This document shows, in pieces, positions 32,504-44,842 of a DNA stretch of 64,000 nt. Position numbers and translations under genes: made by a program. The stretch comes from Perkinsus olseni (Eukaryota; Perkinsozoa; Perkinsida; Perkinsidae). Numbering within the stretch: the first letter of the stretch is position 1; every line of letters begins with the position of its first letter. The notes under the pieces are model-generated. The model worked only from the letters and a program-made list of their open reading frames with translations. It did not search any database and had not been told where the DNA came from. The DNA lies in NCBI GenBank assembly GCA_013115135.1, contig JABANP010000015.1, forward strand, positions 1 through 64,000. Direction: 5' to 3'.

Positions 32504-34589
32504 GGCATATAGCCATTGTCGTACTCGACTTTAGAGACTACCCCACGGATTGTATCTCCGGCATTGGGACTAGAAGTACTTCCCCTTCGGCATCTTTTTC
32601 ACCTTCATGCTAAAATTTCGTTGACAGCGTCCCTGGCGAAGCTCATAATCATCAAGTTGTCATCAATACTATTGATTCAATAGAACTCCATCGGTCGTTT
32701 GTCATCCGAGACAATCTTATTTCATGTTTCGAATCGAGCTGCGTAAGTGAATTGAATCCGTTAGCCCTTGTCGACCTCCGATTGATGCCCTTGCTGGAAC
32801 CCAGCACACTGTGACACTGAGCGCAGGCACAACCTCACTGTGACACTGCCATGCAGAGCGTGCCAATCTCTGCGGCTGAAACGGGGGGAATCTATTGATG
32901 CCTGCGGTACAGGGCCCAGTTGCTCGTCCAGCCGTCCTGGCAGGATCTCTGTCCCCACCAGCGTCCCCCCAAAGTTTCTGCGTTGTGTCTCGTTGTTTGC
33001 GCAATCATCGCGGTGTTGGTGAAAGGACGTTCAGCGCTGAAAGGTAGCCGAAGCCCGTGTGAGTCACGAACAGTTGACAAGGAAAAATGTTGCCTGTGTC
33101 TCGTCCCCATTGTCGATCACTAATCAGCTAGACAAGGGGCCATACTGTGAGTAGAGGACCCATCGCCTCCAACGCCCAACCCGTCAGGGGGAGGAGGAGC
33201 ACACTCGCGTTTGATAACCGAGGATGGCAGGTTCGAGGGAGAATGCCATAATAGCTCGAGATTGCAATCAAGCTCCCGTTTCTGCGTCATACATCAGTAG
33301 CTGCGTATCCTAGGGATCCTCGGGTTGGCATGCAGAAGCACGCTTTCTACTCTAACCTGACGCTAGCACACACCCTACTCAGGGTTAGAGATTTCTAATA
33401 CCAGTCGAATAGAGCCACACACTAGCCTAACTTCGGCCTGCTTCATAGGCCTCAACAACTTCACTCGATGCCAACGTGTAATCGAGTTGCAATGCCATTG
33501 GCATGACATGGCACTGCCATGCCAGACTGGCATTGCCAGTATGGTCTTGAAATGCATATTAGCATTTCGGGCAATTGAGTCAGGATCTCAATATTTTTGA
33601 AACAGAGTCAACAGGTAATGGAGTGAATTCCGGTCATGTCCTTAGGCCATGCCAAGTTACAGCCTCTTAAAATGCCAGTGTTCTATGCGAGCAAGTGAAG
33701 TTTTTGAAGACGGCAATTGTGTATTATTGGCGAGGTAGCCGTCGGCGCCCTTGTGCTGAGAGACGTGGCGAATGTACCAGGTAAAGCACGACGCATAAGG
33801 ACAGCTTCAATGCCTTCTATACAGAAATGCGAAGTGGCGGCTCGCCAATAGCGGCGTTGGTGGTGGCACTCGAGGCCATGCAAAACATTCGAAGCAGAGG
33901 CGAGCGAACACAAGCAGGCCTGAGTACTTGCCCACCTCCAAAGAAGCCCTAAAACGTGAACAAATGCCTGGCAGGAAGACCAACGTCTCCATAATTCAAC
34001 GCGCTACTGCTGGGCCGTTTCGAAGCATTGTGCGCCTTGTCGTGCACCTGCAGGGATAGCGATAGTGGGGTGATAAAATACGCCACGCCGGGATCGAACT
34101 CGCGTGAACGTATGTAAGGCATGCCCGTGGGCCTGCCGTAAATTCGGAAATATATTTCGTCCTACTCGTAAGAAAACCTCATCTTTAGACAGCATGGACC
34201 TAAGTGGAACACCTCGAGCGCCATGGGCTCTCCAGACGATTGTTTGATAGCACCTCCGAGGACAGGTTATTGAGATTCTTAGTTTCGTCAACAACGGCTT
34301 ACCGAGGTATTCCCTACAACATCGGCCTTACAGTCTCTATCAAGCTCCGGGCTAGTGCATCCTGTAGGCCTGCGGAGGCAAAGGGGCACCTTCGCCCGGG
34401 GCGGTATTCTCAATGGGGGGAGGGCTCATTTGATAGGGAGGGCCGCCGGTTGTGGCGCCGATTCATGTGCCCAGTGATAGCCCTACTGGCGCCACCGAAG
34501 CTGCTCAACAGCTTCGCTCGAGCAACTCCCTGATCGCCGCTAGCGACCTCTTTCTTAGTTTGGCTTCACTCTCTCATCGACGAGCTACA
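32504..34589. other. Intergenic region before PRP19
   Basis: 32504-33400 is a diverged version of the unit 3' region and includes conserved block copy 6 (33040-33190). From 33600 to 34589 I see no gene; open frames lack any recognisable protein signature. Confidence 0.5.
33519..33540. repeat. Palindromic footprint, octamer ATGCCAGT
   Basis: Perfect 7+8+7 found without a paralogue. It sits in a palindrome-rich stretch (33485-33545); unit A (about 2520-2560) has a shorter sequence at the equivalent place. Confidence 0.7.
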
Positions 34590-37088
34590 ATGACTATCGT
34601 CTGCGCTATCTCCGGTGAAGTCCCCGATGATCCGGTGTTGTCCAAGACAGGTAGAAGGAGAGCATTCGAAGGCAGGCCTTCCATCCCCCTCTTCCAGGAT
34701 ACGTCTTTTCCCGTCGATTGATTGAGAAGGCCCTAACGGAGAATGGTGGTAAGTGTCCAGTAACAGGCCAGGACCTGGATAAGGAGACCGACCTTTACCC
34801 TATTCACGGTAGCACCAAGGCTAAGCCCGCTGCCATGACCAGCCCTGCCTTCTTCTCAGCGAACTCGGTGGTAACACCCCGCCCGGCCACGTCTTCGTCT
34901 ATATCGTCCATGCTGCATGATTTTCAAAATGAATGGGATAATCTGATGCTGGAAACGTAGTGAAGGGAAGGACTCCTCCTCTTGGGGGTCTTCGATCAGA
35001 GCACGCCTGGGCGCTTCTTTCTCCACAATATACCCGAATCGTGTTGATGGGCTATCGTTATGTAGGTATAAATTGAGGGAGTCTCTGACAACTACGAGGG
35101 CACAGCTCTCTCAGACTCTATATCAGCATGAGGCTGCCTGCCGTGTCATATGCAGGCTCGCTAAGGAAAGGTAGTAGTAGTATCGGGGTGATGCTGTGCT
35201 GGATCGCCAGCACCAGACGCTCGTAGAGACCCAGCCTTTGCATTATAAGCAGAGTCTTGTGCTGTCCGGTAGTGTTCCGTTATGCTCGTGTTGTAGGGAC
35301 GTTGCTGTATCCAGAGTGAGACAGCTGAGCACGGACCTCGCCAAAGCACGGGCCTATGCTGCTACTGGCATGGAGGCTGATGTCTCTGCCGAGGGAGGAG
35401 CCCAAGATGAGGCTGCTGAGGTCGCTGATGGTTTCATACAGGTGCTACGGGGATCTGCTGTCCATCCACATTACTGTGTGATATGTCAGGAAGCAGTGGC
35501 TGTATCGGAGAAACTCATGAGTGGCAGAAAGAAGCGTAAACACCCTAAGCTGGCTAAGGAGGATGCTGTAAAGTAATACCGTTCGTCTAGCCAATGGTTC
35601 GTATGTCGACTGGTAGGGCCTACACTGTCCAGGGCACAGCCGAGAAACTGGCGCAGGCAGACACCGCCACCCCTAGTGGTAATGATCTATGCTCCGCTTC
35701 CGTCTCTATTGGTTTCACTGGTAGGCAAGCGTCGTCGTAAGAGCGCTCCGTCTAATGCTACTGTCTCCGCCATCGACATACACTTCCAAGACAATGATAG
35801 GATGCTGGTTGGAGGTAGTAGGGGAGCTTAGGTCATGATTCCACGGCTCAGACCGCGCGGTGTTGTCCTGTATGCCGAGGTTGCTTACTGCCAAGAGGTC
35901 ATCATTCAGGTTCGGCTGGCTGTGCTACTCTCTACAATCGGGCTACCAAGACCACTGTTTGCACCGTTACCCATGTAAGACTCTCTCTCAATGCTTCTTC
36001 TAATCGTCACTTTGTGGGTTCAGAGTACTGATAAGTCCGCCGTCACTGCTGTGAAGCTCCACCCGAATGAAGAGTTGTTCGCTACTGGAGGTGCTGATGG
36101 AAACGTGAGATTGTGGAAATCAGCAAAAGAGGGCGAGTGGGAGGTAATGGTAGTGGCAGCTGCTGCTTAGGGGATGTAGACTATCCCGCGCTCGCCCGAG
36201 GTCGCTGTAGACTCCTCATTTTTCAGTGCGAGTATGTTGCCGTGGGTAACCCTGTGTCTATGGGCTCCCCTGTGAATTACCTGGAATGGCATCCCACCGG
36301 TGAGGCACTTGTTGTCTCTACTGAGTCGGGCAAGTGGGCCATTTTGAAGCTGGACAGAGAAGAGGGGCTAAGCCACATGATCGATATGAGTAAGTCTCCT
36401 TCGAAGGAGCCACTAGCTGCTAGTAGTATCCCCTACAGGTAATACCAGTGCCACGGGAGAAGCATTTGGCATGCATCCTGATGGGAGCCTCTTCGCCTAC
36501 TATAATGACAAGACGGGCTGCGTCAGTGTCTACAGCCTTCAACAGAAAGCTGAGGTGGTAGCGGCTGCCCAGTCTTCGACTGTCTTGACTTCCCAAGCAG
36601 GTCGCCAGCGCCAAGATGCCCCATGCTAACGTCACGGCCCTGGCTTTCAGTGAGAATGGTTACCATATGGCCACTGGTAATACGCTCGGTCCCTGTCGTT
36701 CGTCCGCTTGTGATATGCCTTCTTGCAGGTACCAAGGACGGCGAGATCAAGCTCTGGGACCTCCGTAAGGCTACTGATTTCGCCACGCTTACGGCTGCCG
36801 GTCCGGTAGAAGACATCAGCTTCGATCATAGTGGGCACTATCTGGCTGCTGGTGAGTCAAACGGTGGACAGAAGCAGCGAAGGGCTGTCAGGGAACCTGT
36901 TCGTGAAGGACTGTTCTTTGTTCTCAGGATCAGCGAAGGGTGCTGATGTCTACCACTTCCATGGCAAAACTTCCCTCTCGGAAGTGGCCCATTTCGACGC
37001 TGCTGGAAGCACTCTAGCTTGGCTCAATGACGCCACTGGATTAGTCCTGGCCGACGGTGGCGATGTGAAGACCTTCGGCAGTCCGTGA
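34590..37088 (+). CDS. PRP19: PRP19-like U-box / WD40 E3 ligase, about 14 exons
   Basis: Core component of the spliceosome-associated NineTeen complex, a nuclear ubiquitin ligase. The N-terminus 'MTIVCAISGEVPDDPVLS' joins across a 47-nt intron (34651-34697) to 'YVFSRRLIEKAL' and 'CPVTGQDL', forming the U-box. A Prp19-type coiled coil follows ('TRAQLSQTLYQHEAACRVIC'), then a Lys-rich linker. The WD40 repeats include 'AVTAVKLHPNEELFATGGAD', 'EIKLWDLRKATDFATL' and 'DISFDHSGHYLAA'. About thirteen GT-AG introns of roughly 45-130 nt can be placed by frame continuity. The stop at 37086-37088 falls where the family normally ends. Order and length fit full-length PRP19 orthologues; no essential part appears missing. 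Confidence 0.92.
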
Positions 37089-37752
37089 AGAAGTAGTCGT
37101 ATTGACAGAGTTACAGTACACGTGAGGTCAGTTTCTTAACGCCATACTGACTACCTGGCATAACTGCGCATTGCGTTATTTGAGTTACCTACCCGGAGGA
37201 GGGTGAACCGGGCCAGCACCCATCTCGGCATTCTAACAGATGTTAGCTCCCTTCAAAATAGAAGGCGTTGTGATGTGTACTCCCTCTTCGCGACTCGGGA
37301 GTAACGAAAGAACTGTAGCCGACCGGTGTGGATGCAGCGCCAGCAGGCCGTAAAGTTTCAAGTCGAACCCGGATGTAGCGTCGGGTGGTTGGTGATGATT
37401 CGGCCGCTCCTCCCTAAGAGGGACGAAGTCGACGACGACTCGTTAATTCATGCTGCTTTCCACTGGGGCTTTAGTGCCGAGTGTCGATTCCGGATACGCG
37501 CATGGTGAACTGATGTGTCGCAATCCTGACCTGGTATTTGATTGTACTGGTGCTACTAAGAGGTTGTGGGATGCATAGTTCACGCGGTGCGATTCCGACG
37601 GCGTAAGCCCTGGTCGAGACCCAGATGGAAGTGCGCTACATTCAACTGTTAGTTCCTCTTTGAAGCTCGCGGACGAGGGTCTAGCTTCGTCAGCCGCGGC
37701 ACTAGGCCTCGCCTTGGGTGACTCAGTACCTCAGTTCCCTCATCGTCGGGAA

Positions 37753-38160
37753 ATGGTCTCCTCTCGCCTCATCTGCATCGTCCCTCTCACGGCTAAGGTG
37801 GTCTGCCGTCCCTCAGTGCCAAGCGGATCTTAGCATTCCGTGACAGTTTGGCATCCTGCATTTATCACTTGGGACGTCTATGGCGTCGACTTGCTTGTGA
37901 GGTGCGATGACGCCAAGACAGTTGCGTCAAACGACTTGACTTATGACAAGAGGACATCTTCACGTTACGAATTCGATGAGAGTAGTCGTCTCCGGTACCT
38001 CGACTTCGGCAGTGTTGTCAATAGATCTTGCGACGGCTCGGTGACCTTCCGGCCCGGTGACACGGTGCTTATGGATTTCGGCCGAGGTGGTCTATCGATG
38101 GTGACCTCCTTTCTAGGAGTCAACATCACCTTCATAGCAGGTGATTTCCCGGTATGTTAA
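37753..38160 (+). pseudogene. Diverged secreted-family member with broken N-terminus
   Basis: The 106-codon open part keeps family hallmarks: 'ASNDLTYD', a Tyr/Phe-rich middle, 'NRSCDGSV', 'GDTVL' and a C-terminal Cys. A plausible hydrophobic start ('MVSSRLICIVPL') at 37753 runs into a stop before reaching it. There may be an undetected intron, but the sequence between (about 37820-37845) more likely contains a disabling mutation. Confidence 0.5.
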
Positions 38161-38884
38161 AACTCGACCGTTGTTACAGCCTGCAGCTAAACATTTGCCT
38201 GCTCAGACAAAGTCATTTTTATTGCGTCAGCGTAGCTTCTTCATTCGCTCACCGTTGCAAGGAGCCGAGAACGGCAGTCCTTGCGCTGTTGACTGTGATA
38301 GCGCTGCCTCGCCGCTAGCTATTCCCTTTACACAGTTATAGGCATATGCTGAGGCCTCTCGCACTTCGGAAAGGTTGCGGATGGCGTCCTCAGTGGACAG
38401 ACAATTCAGCGAAGTCGGGCCGTGCATTCGCTCGAGGCGTGGACGTGAATTTAATAGCAGCAGATGGTCCCGAGTCAGGGGCGCCGGATGATGGTTGAGA
38501 GTCCCGAGTGGCTGAATTAACTAGCTCGAGCTAGCTCTCTAGCGAAGGCCACTTTATTGAGGAACTCGACTGCCTCCGAGACCACTTTACCGCTGCCGGC
38601 CCATGCTGGCCACTCTTGAGCTTCATTTCTCTCTGCGACCCTCGCTCGCCTTGGGCTAGCCATATTACTGTCCTTCGAGCGGGGATATCTAATTCCGCCC
38701 ACCCATTATCATCTGTCCGGTAGAGAAATGGTTTGGAGCATGATGATACGCTGTATGTTTCGTCCGTATGAGTGTAACCGTGTAAACAGAAACCAGCCCA
38801 GGGAGCATCTCGCTATGTTGTATATAATAGCCAAGTTCTGGTCACAAGGCTGTCCCCATGCAGTGTTAAGGCAAATCTCCTCAA

Positions 38885-39797
38885 ATGCCGACTAAGCAAG
38901 TCATCATCTCCATCGCTGCTGCAGCCTTGGTCTCTCACGCCCTCGAAGAAGACGTAAGTACAGACGGCACTGGCCGCTTGTTGAGCACATTATTAATGTG
39001 CGAAGTGCACATTGCAGTTACCCCTTTGCGAAGGGACTCCCTTTCGAGTGCAATTATCCCGTGGTCCACTTTTAGGTGTTTCCACCGCTCTCACGCGTAA
39101 GCCTCGGTCGTAAGAGCTACACGGCTGTCTGTTTCTTAAAATGGGGAGGGGAACTTGAAGACGACGATGACTACGGGACTATGGGCTTCACAGTTGGCTC
39201 GGCGGGTAGCGTAACAATGAACTCCATCTATTGCCCAGCGTACGATGAATATGGGGCATTCCGGAGCTACTTGTAAGTTGAATCTCGATGACAGTGTGCT
39301 TGCCCCCAGCCATTTTTCTCCTTCCCTGTAGTAACTTCGACCCGAACGTCGTCGCACGATATCAGCGTAACTTACCATATCCTGATTGGCGAGGGAACGA
39401 TACCTTCGTCTTCCGCTCCCCCCCTCCTTACGGCGCCGGTCCCGACCCGTTGAGAGGTATCGAAAAGTCACCACATCTTGAGGAGCTGGCTAAGCTAGAC
39501 GAAACCGCTGGGCAGATCGACTATACAGATCTCAAGAAGAATAGCGGCCTCATCGGTGAGGACCTGTTAGAAGAAGAGTTGGGGGATGCTGGAAAGAAGA
39601 CGCTCAAGGAGCTGAAGAACGTCTGTAATGTTTTCCTGAGAACTCTAGAGAAGATGTATGACGACAACTTCGTGAAACTTTGCAAAGAGGCGCGCGAGAG
39701 CTCCGAACGAGCCGTTGCCGCCGCCGAGCAGGCCGGGAAGAAGACCAGGAAGTTTGTGGTTTCTTACGGGCGTTATGGTACCGCTTTCGTGGACTAA
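38885..39797 (+). CDS. Secreted protein of unknown function, three exons
   Basis: The start 'MPTKQVIISIAAAALVSHA' is a clear signal peptide. Exon 1 ends at a GTAAGT donor (about 38954), exon 2 runs 39076-39272, and exon 3 begins about 39332 and ends at 39797. Splicing keeps one frame of about 240 residues. The middle has an acidic patch (ELEDDDDYG) and 'GFTVGSAGSV'. The last 120 residues are highly charged and probably helical ('GDAGKKTLKELKNV', 'EQAGKKTRKF'). I recognise no domain, and it does not belong to the four-Cys family around it. Confidence 0.7.
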
Positions 39798-41371
39798 CGG
39801 CGGTTGCAGCAACCAGGTTGCTTATCGAGCGGTTGCCGTGCGAATGTATTCGATTTTTCTGTCTTTGTGTATAAGAGAACCCAAGTAGATGTTGAACGTT
39901 TTTGATGTGTGAGCTGAAAATGATATTTCAGTCCCATTGTGATGTGTGTGATACCACAAGACTTTTTGATCCATGCACGATGTTAACCAAGAAAAATTCG
40001 TGTTTGCGTGTCATGAGTGAATGAATGACGATGAGCTGTCCATAGTGGACAGCCGTATCACTGATGCTGAGCCTCGGTAAGTATGTCACATACCATATGT
40101 GGATCCTCATTGCGCGGTCACAGCCATTGACATTGTGACCAGCGCCTGATTACGATGAAGGATTCATATCAGTGCCTGAATCATACGGCCTAAGACGTGA
40201 AACCTTATCCTGATTACTAAAATCTCATTGAGAATCGCAATATCAGATGTGTGATCAGTGACTCTGATTACTGGCCCATGAGACGGCACAATTGAGTTGG
40301 CCCCGCGATCGCAGGCGCACGACAATCGCGACAACGAATTCAATTGTGCACCCCGAAATGCCCTACATCGAGAGCGAGATAGACTCTCAAGCTCTCCTTG
40401 TAGCTGCACAGGCTTACCAGATTGCCACGGGGAGATATTTTCCATTCATATACTTTCTCTGTTCTGCACTACAGCATCGCAACAGATAGTCAGTTGTGAC
40501 CATACTGATCCTATTGCCACGCTTGTCCTTTCGAGAAACATCATTATTCAAACATCATTCGCGGATGCGTAGCGGCGGCCTCCAGGCATGCTTCCTACGT
40601 AGCTCCTGCCAGCAACCCTCAACTCGCCAGGCTTTCGCTAACGGTGACCTGCACGCGAGTGCAAGAGCTATAGCAAAGTCCACCGTACAACGGGAGTGAC
40701 AGAAGACGGAATGGCCGGGAAAGCATCGTGGAAGAAGATACGAGATAGAAATGCGGTCGACGCTGCGCCGCGTAGCTCACCCACCATGCCCCTCTGCTGA
40801 ACGGAGTCTGTTCTCCATCAAAAGTGAACATCGTCGGCGCGGCCCTGGGCACGCGCGAGTGCTCAAGCTGAGAGTGCTCCGTGCGCTGTGCACGTGTTCG
40901 TTAGCGCGCGTGACCAATTCGATGGTGTCCCATTTGATGGTAATACCGTTCACAATCCCTGATACTGTTCATACTCGTTCACTTATGCCTAATTCTGCTC
41001 TAGCCACAGCAGTTACTTACAACGGTGAAGAATCAAACCATAGCAAGGAGGTATGACGCATGATGATGCACTCAAACGCGTGCGGGTTACCACTAGTAAG
41101 CTAAGTCCAGGAGCTTACGTGCGGCTACAGGCAGAGAGAGTCCTTGTGTCGCACCGATTGAGGAAGTATTTCATCGTTGCCATACAATCATCCTCCTCGA
41201 GCAATTCCTGACCTCGGGCAAACTTTCACTCGTTCGATGTCGATCGTTGGACCTCGGGTGTTAGCCTAGGGGCTGCTCAGTGCGTAGTGGGTGTTGAACG
41301 CTAGGGCCAGCCGCTGCCGCTAGACCCAGTCGTCAGTGACTCCATCGTCCAGCAGTCCCAATCACCAAGTG
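39798..41371. other. Intergenic region, no gene seen
   Basis: No supported gene. A short sequence with a TGCACGCG-type palindrome (about 40645) recurs near 44620. Confidence 0.5.
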
Positions 41372-41782
41372 ATGTCCGTTCACATCATCGCCAGTATCTT
41401 TCTCGTGGGCATGGTCGCCGGGAACCCCTCGCCGCCGCCTACTGGGCCTTATCATTATCTGGTATCGAGATACCCTTCCCCGGTATGTGGGCAGTTCACT
41501 TTGATGTTTGGCGCCGTCGTCTTGCATGTGGAGTGCGCAGGCGGTGCAAATGTCGTATCCGCCCGCTTGATTTACGATGAAGCTGTGTTTCACGGTTACA
41601 ACCTCGATGATGCCAGTCTCCCTCAGTACTGTGATTTCAGTAGTATCGTCAAACGTAAGTGCAACGCTTCGTTGGCGTTCAAGGACGGCGACCTGAATAG
41701 TCTCGCGTACGATGGTAAGACGTTTGTGGCCTTCTTTGAGGGTGTGGCGCGCACGTTCACAGCCGGTGACTGCAACGTGTGA
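41372..41782 (+). CDS. Small secreted four-Cys family member
   Basis: Codes for about 136 residues. The chosen start (41372) opens a signal peptide 'MSVHIIASIFLVGMVAGN'; an in-frame ATG 12 codons upstream would add a hydrophilic leader and is less likely. It keeps the proline run (SPPPTG), 'VCGQFTL', a second Cys, 'YNLDDAS', 'GDLNSLAYD' and a C-terminal Cys, but overall identity to the unit A-C proteins is low. The intact frame despite this divergence argues for selection. Confidence 0.8.
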   Translation: MSVHIIASIFLVGMVAGNPSPPPTGPYHYLVSRYPSPVCGQFTLMFGAVVLHVECAGGANVVSARLIYDEAVFHGYNLDDASLPQYCDFSSIVKRKCNASLAFKDGDLNSLAYDGKTFVAFFEGVARTFTAGDCNV

Positions 41783-43270
41783 GGGTTGCCGGGTGCAACT
41801 GCTGCGAATGCTTTGCTGATATGTGTGGTTGCCCTTCACCAGTATGGCGTATAGTACAAACGAATACTGTAAACGTGTGGGATGATGCCACACTGAGGAA
41901 AGATTTTCACTTACCTGAGAGATGGAGTCAATTCCATCATTTCCAACTCCATCATGACCGTACATATGGCTTCAGTGTTGTTAATAGTGTGCGGTCCAGG
42001 CCCGTGACGGGTCTTCATGAGCATCAATCGCTCCCGCAAATATTGCGCCGGTGAAAATTTGTTAGTCTCGGGTATCATGCCTTTACCAACAAGTTCAAAG
42101 CGACCAGCAAATCACAGGCGTCGCAGAAGAGCCGACTCAGAATAACAACAAATAAGAGGTTCAGCGCCGCCGAGCATTAATGTTCATTTTGCCATCTCAA
42201 AGTCATCCACGAAACTCTGGCCATTCTTGGCTCATTTTATTAATGGCTCACCTCCCACAAATGAGCGAAGCATATCACGGGGTCACTCCAATACCCACAC
42301 ATGATGTCCCGGCGTCATGATACGTGCGCCTGTCTCCGACTCTGCCGAGCCCAGCCTTTTATGGTCTTGTTATATTCGGAATTCCAACTGGATTGCGTAC
42401 AACATAAACGGGCTCTAGCTCGGCTTGTTAACCGGAAGCTGGTGTCACACTATAGTGTCAGGGGCGACACTATTCAAGTGACATGGCCGCGATGATACGT
42501 GAATGAGTGGAAACCCATAGACGCTGAGGTTGGGAGAGGCATACGCGAAACCAGAACCCGCGAGGGGACACCAGGTGTCCGATACCTCCTCGAGACCGGA
42601 TTCGCGAATGCAGACCCGGGAGTAGCTAGGGTAAGGAGATTACGTCAAGACCATCAAACTCCAAAACCCGAGCCACTCCGGGTCCCCCAACGTCAAGGGA
42701 ATGGGAGGGATGGGAAAGAGCTATAACACTTCTTTGCACATCCACCAACACCTCCATATATTACTCCACGACTAGCTCACTAGCCAGTCATCGGGTGCCA
42801 CAGCCCGCTCAAACTTTCGCGCTCGCCCGGGCCGCACACACAAGGGTGATCCTAATCACTTCGAACCACAGCTAGAGGTTTCCCCCACAAGAAATCGTTC
42901 CGCATTTCTCTACGATGGAAACTGTCAACTGGACGGGGGAAGACTTCATGATTAACTCACATTTCAAGCTGCTCGAGCTGCTGTACTACGGCACGGCAGA
43001 GAGTCTGTCAGCAAGACGAGTGGAGCGGTTGAAAAGTTCAGGGGCGTGGCGAAAACAGTTCATGGCTGCTCGAGTTGGCGGCTTTCCACTAGAAGTTCCC
43101 TGACTATAGCTTTTGATCCCTGGTTACCCGTTTCCCCATCGACCTTATCTGGCGAGTGACCCGGGCCATGCAATTCAACCGTCCGATACCAAGGCTTCGA
43201 CTTGAATACCTACCATTAGCCGACGTATCCTGCCCCCCTCGTCATTTTTTCAGGACTTCAACTCTTCAAG
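41783..43270. other. Intergenic region, no supported gene
   Basis: A 62-codon frame at 42915-43103 starts with 'METVNWTGEDF' but has no relatives in the window; I do not call it. Confidence 0.4.
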
Positions 43271-43684
43271 ATGGTCACACTCTATGTCATGAGCAGCGTC
43301 CTTCTTCTAAGTGCAGTATTCGGCCACCCGCCTCCCCCTACCGGGTCCTTTCACAAGGTCATCGCTGACGATCCCGTACCAGTATGTGCGCATGTCACTT
43401 GGAGCGACGACTCGCAAGAGAACATCTCGCTGGGTGTGAAGTGCGGCGATCTCGAGAGCGAGGTAGACTTCTTAACGGCTACTGCAGTGTCATCCAGGGT
43501 TTACAAGCTCGCCAACAACCTTGCATACCATTACTTCCGCAGTTCTGTAAATAAGGGCTGCAACGGATTGGTGGATGTGCAGGACGGCGATTTCCTCAAA
43601 CTCGACTACAATGGATATAGCCAGACGATGATGATACCCTTCATGGGTGTCGAACACAGGTTCACCGTTGGAAAATGCTTCTGA
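43271..43684 (+). CDS. Small secreted four-Cys family member (137 aa)
   Basis: Signal peptide 'MVTLYVMSSVLLLSAVFG', proline run (PPPPTG), 'VCAHVTW', 'SLGVKC', 'NKGCNGL', 'DGDF', 'MMIPFMGV' and C-terminal Cys-Phe: a complete set of family features with four cysteines in the standard spacing. It is the member of this distal array closest to the left-hand tandem copies. No intron. Confidence 0.85.
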   Translation: MVTLYVMSSVLLLSAVFGHPPPPTGSFHKVIADDPVPVCAHVTWSDDSQENISLGVKCGDLESEVDFLTATAVSSRVYKLANNLAYHYFRSSVNKGCNGLVDVQDGDFLKLDYNGYSQTMMIPFMGVEHRFTVGKCF

Positions 43685-44842
43685 GACACGGGGCCTACAA
43701 TCCTTGAGTAGCTGACCCAATCCCCCATTCCGCTGTTACATACCATTTTCCTCAACCTTCAAACGTGCATGAGACATCTTCAATTCCTCCCGAGAAACGA
43801 TGGCGCGGCACAGCCCACTTTTCAAGACTATTCTGTCGGCCTTGTTGTGTCTTTCGAGATGGCCAACTATTCTTCATAAGTTTGGTGCTGTACTGTGATT
43901 GAATAGGAGCACGAACAGTCGAGTTAGTCCTTCATAGTGTACCTACTATGATAACAAGTTGTCGTCGCAGGGACCGCATCCTTCTCGACATCCCTACGAA
44001 ATCCGGGCTAAGATGTGCGAGGACTTCTCTCTGGAGATCAAATGCGGAATTTCGGGGGGTTCAGTTGGGGCTTTCTTCTGAAGTAGTGCTTGTAGTGTCA
44101 CCCTCGGTCACCATTAATGATTCCCCAAGATTGCCACGGATAGGTGTCTTGCTTTTAACTCATCCAGCAGTTCTGTGATCGAGCATTGCAACAGATCGAT
44201 AGCCGTGGCGGTATCATCGTCACAATAAATCCATCGCTCCGAGCGGCTAATCGACAGGTCACACAGGGTGCGTTCCTCTGAGGGATGGGACTTGTGGCCT
44301 TGACTAATGAATGAACCTCCACCGAGGCTCCCCAACGGAAAATTTGTTCATCGCCGGTCGCCGAGTTTTTACTGAGCTCATGATCTGTCACCCAACACTT
44401 CGTCATCCTCGTCTACTTTGTCATCCTTGTCTACCCCGTCATCGCAACTCTCATCATCGAACTCGATAATAGTGATCATTCTCGCCATCTCGAGGTACAT
44501 CCTTCCGGTCATTTCTCGCGTGGCTTTAGCGGCAGCCCCCAGCTGTGTTCCCCACGTGGCTCGGTGCCTTGTATCAGTCATTAAAACCCAACCCTGGGGG
44601 CTCCCATTAGCGGTGACCTGCACGCGGGTGCAAATCCCTCGCTCGTCCCCAAGGATTTGGACCAAGCGGAACTTGTGGGACTTCCAACTGTACGTCCCGA
44701 ATCGGCAGGATTGGTCACTCAGACAACTAATTTTTCCAACCGCAACGCTTGTCCTTGCCGAGGTCACTTCTTCAAGGGTTGAATCACTTCCATGAGCGAA
44801 CTTGGTTATAAGCCTTGAGACCCCAGTTCTCCTTCGGGTGAT
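43685..44842. other. Intergenic region, no gene seen
   Basis: Open frames on both strands (for example minus 45007-44378) show no family features. A TCATCC / TCTAC imperfect repeat lies at 44400-44460. Confidence 0.45.

Noticed and set aside
1675..33540. Ordinary polymerase template switching as the cause of the 14-bp insertions
   Set aside because: It can make arm-inverse-arm structures, but it does not predict the same 8-base inverse copy and one-base offsets at every site; it is kept as the main alternative for the longer palindromes.
34070..34140. tRNA-like sequence on the minus strand (GAGTTCGATCCCGG)
   Set aside because: The T stem has two mismatches and the total length is about 62 nt with a two-base D loop, so it is at best a degenerate tRNA relic.
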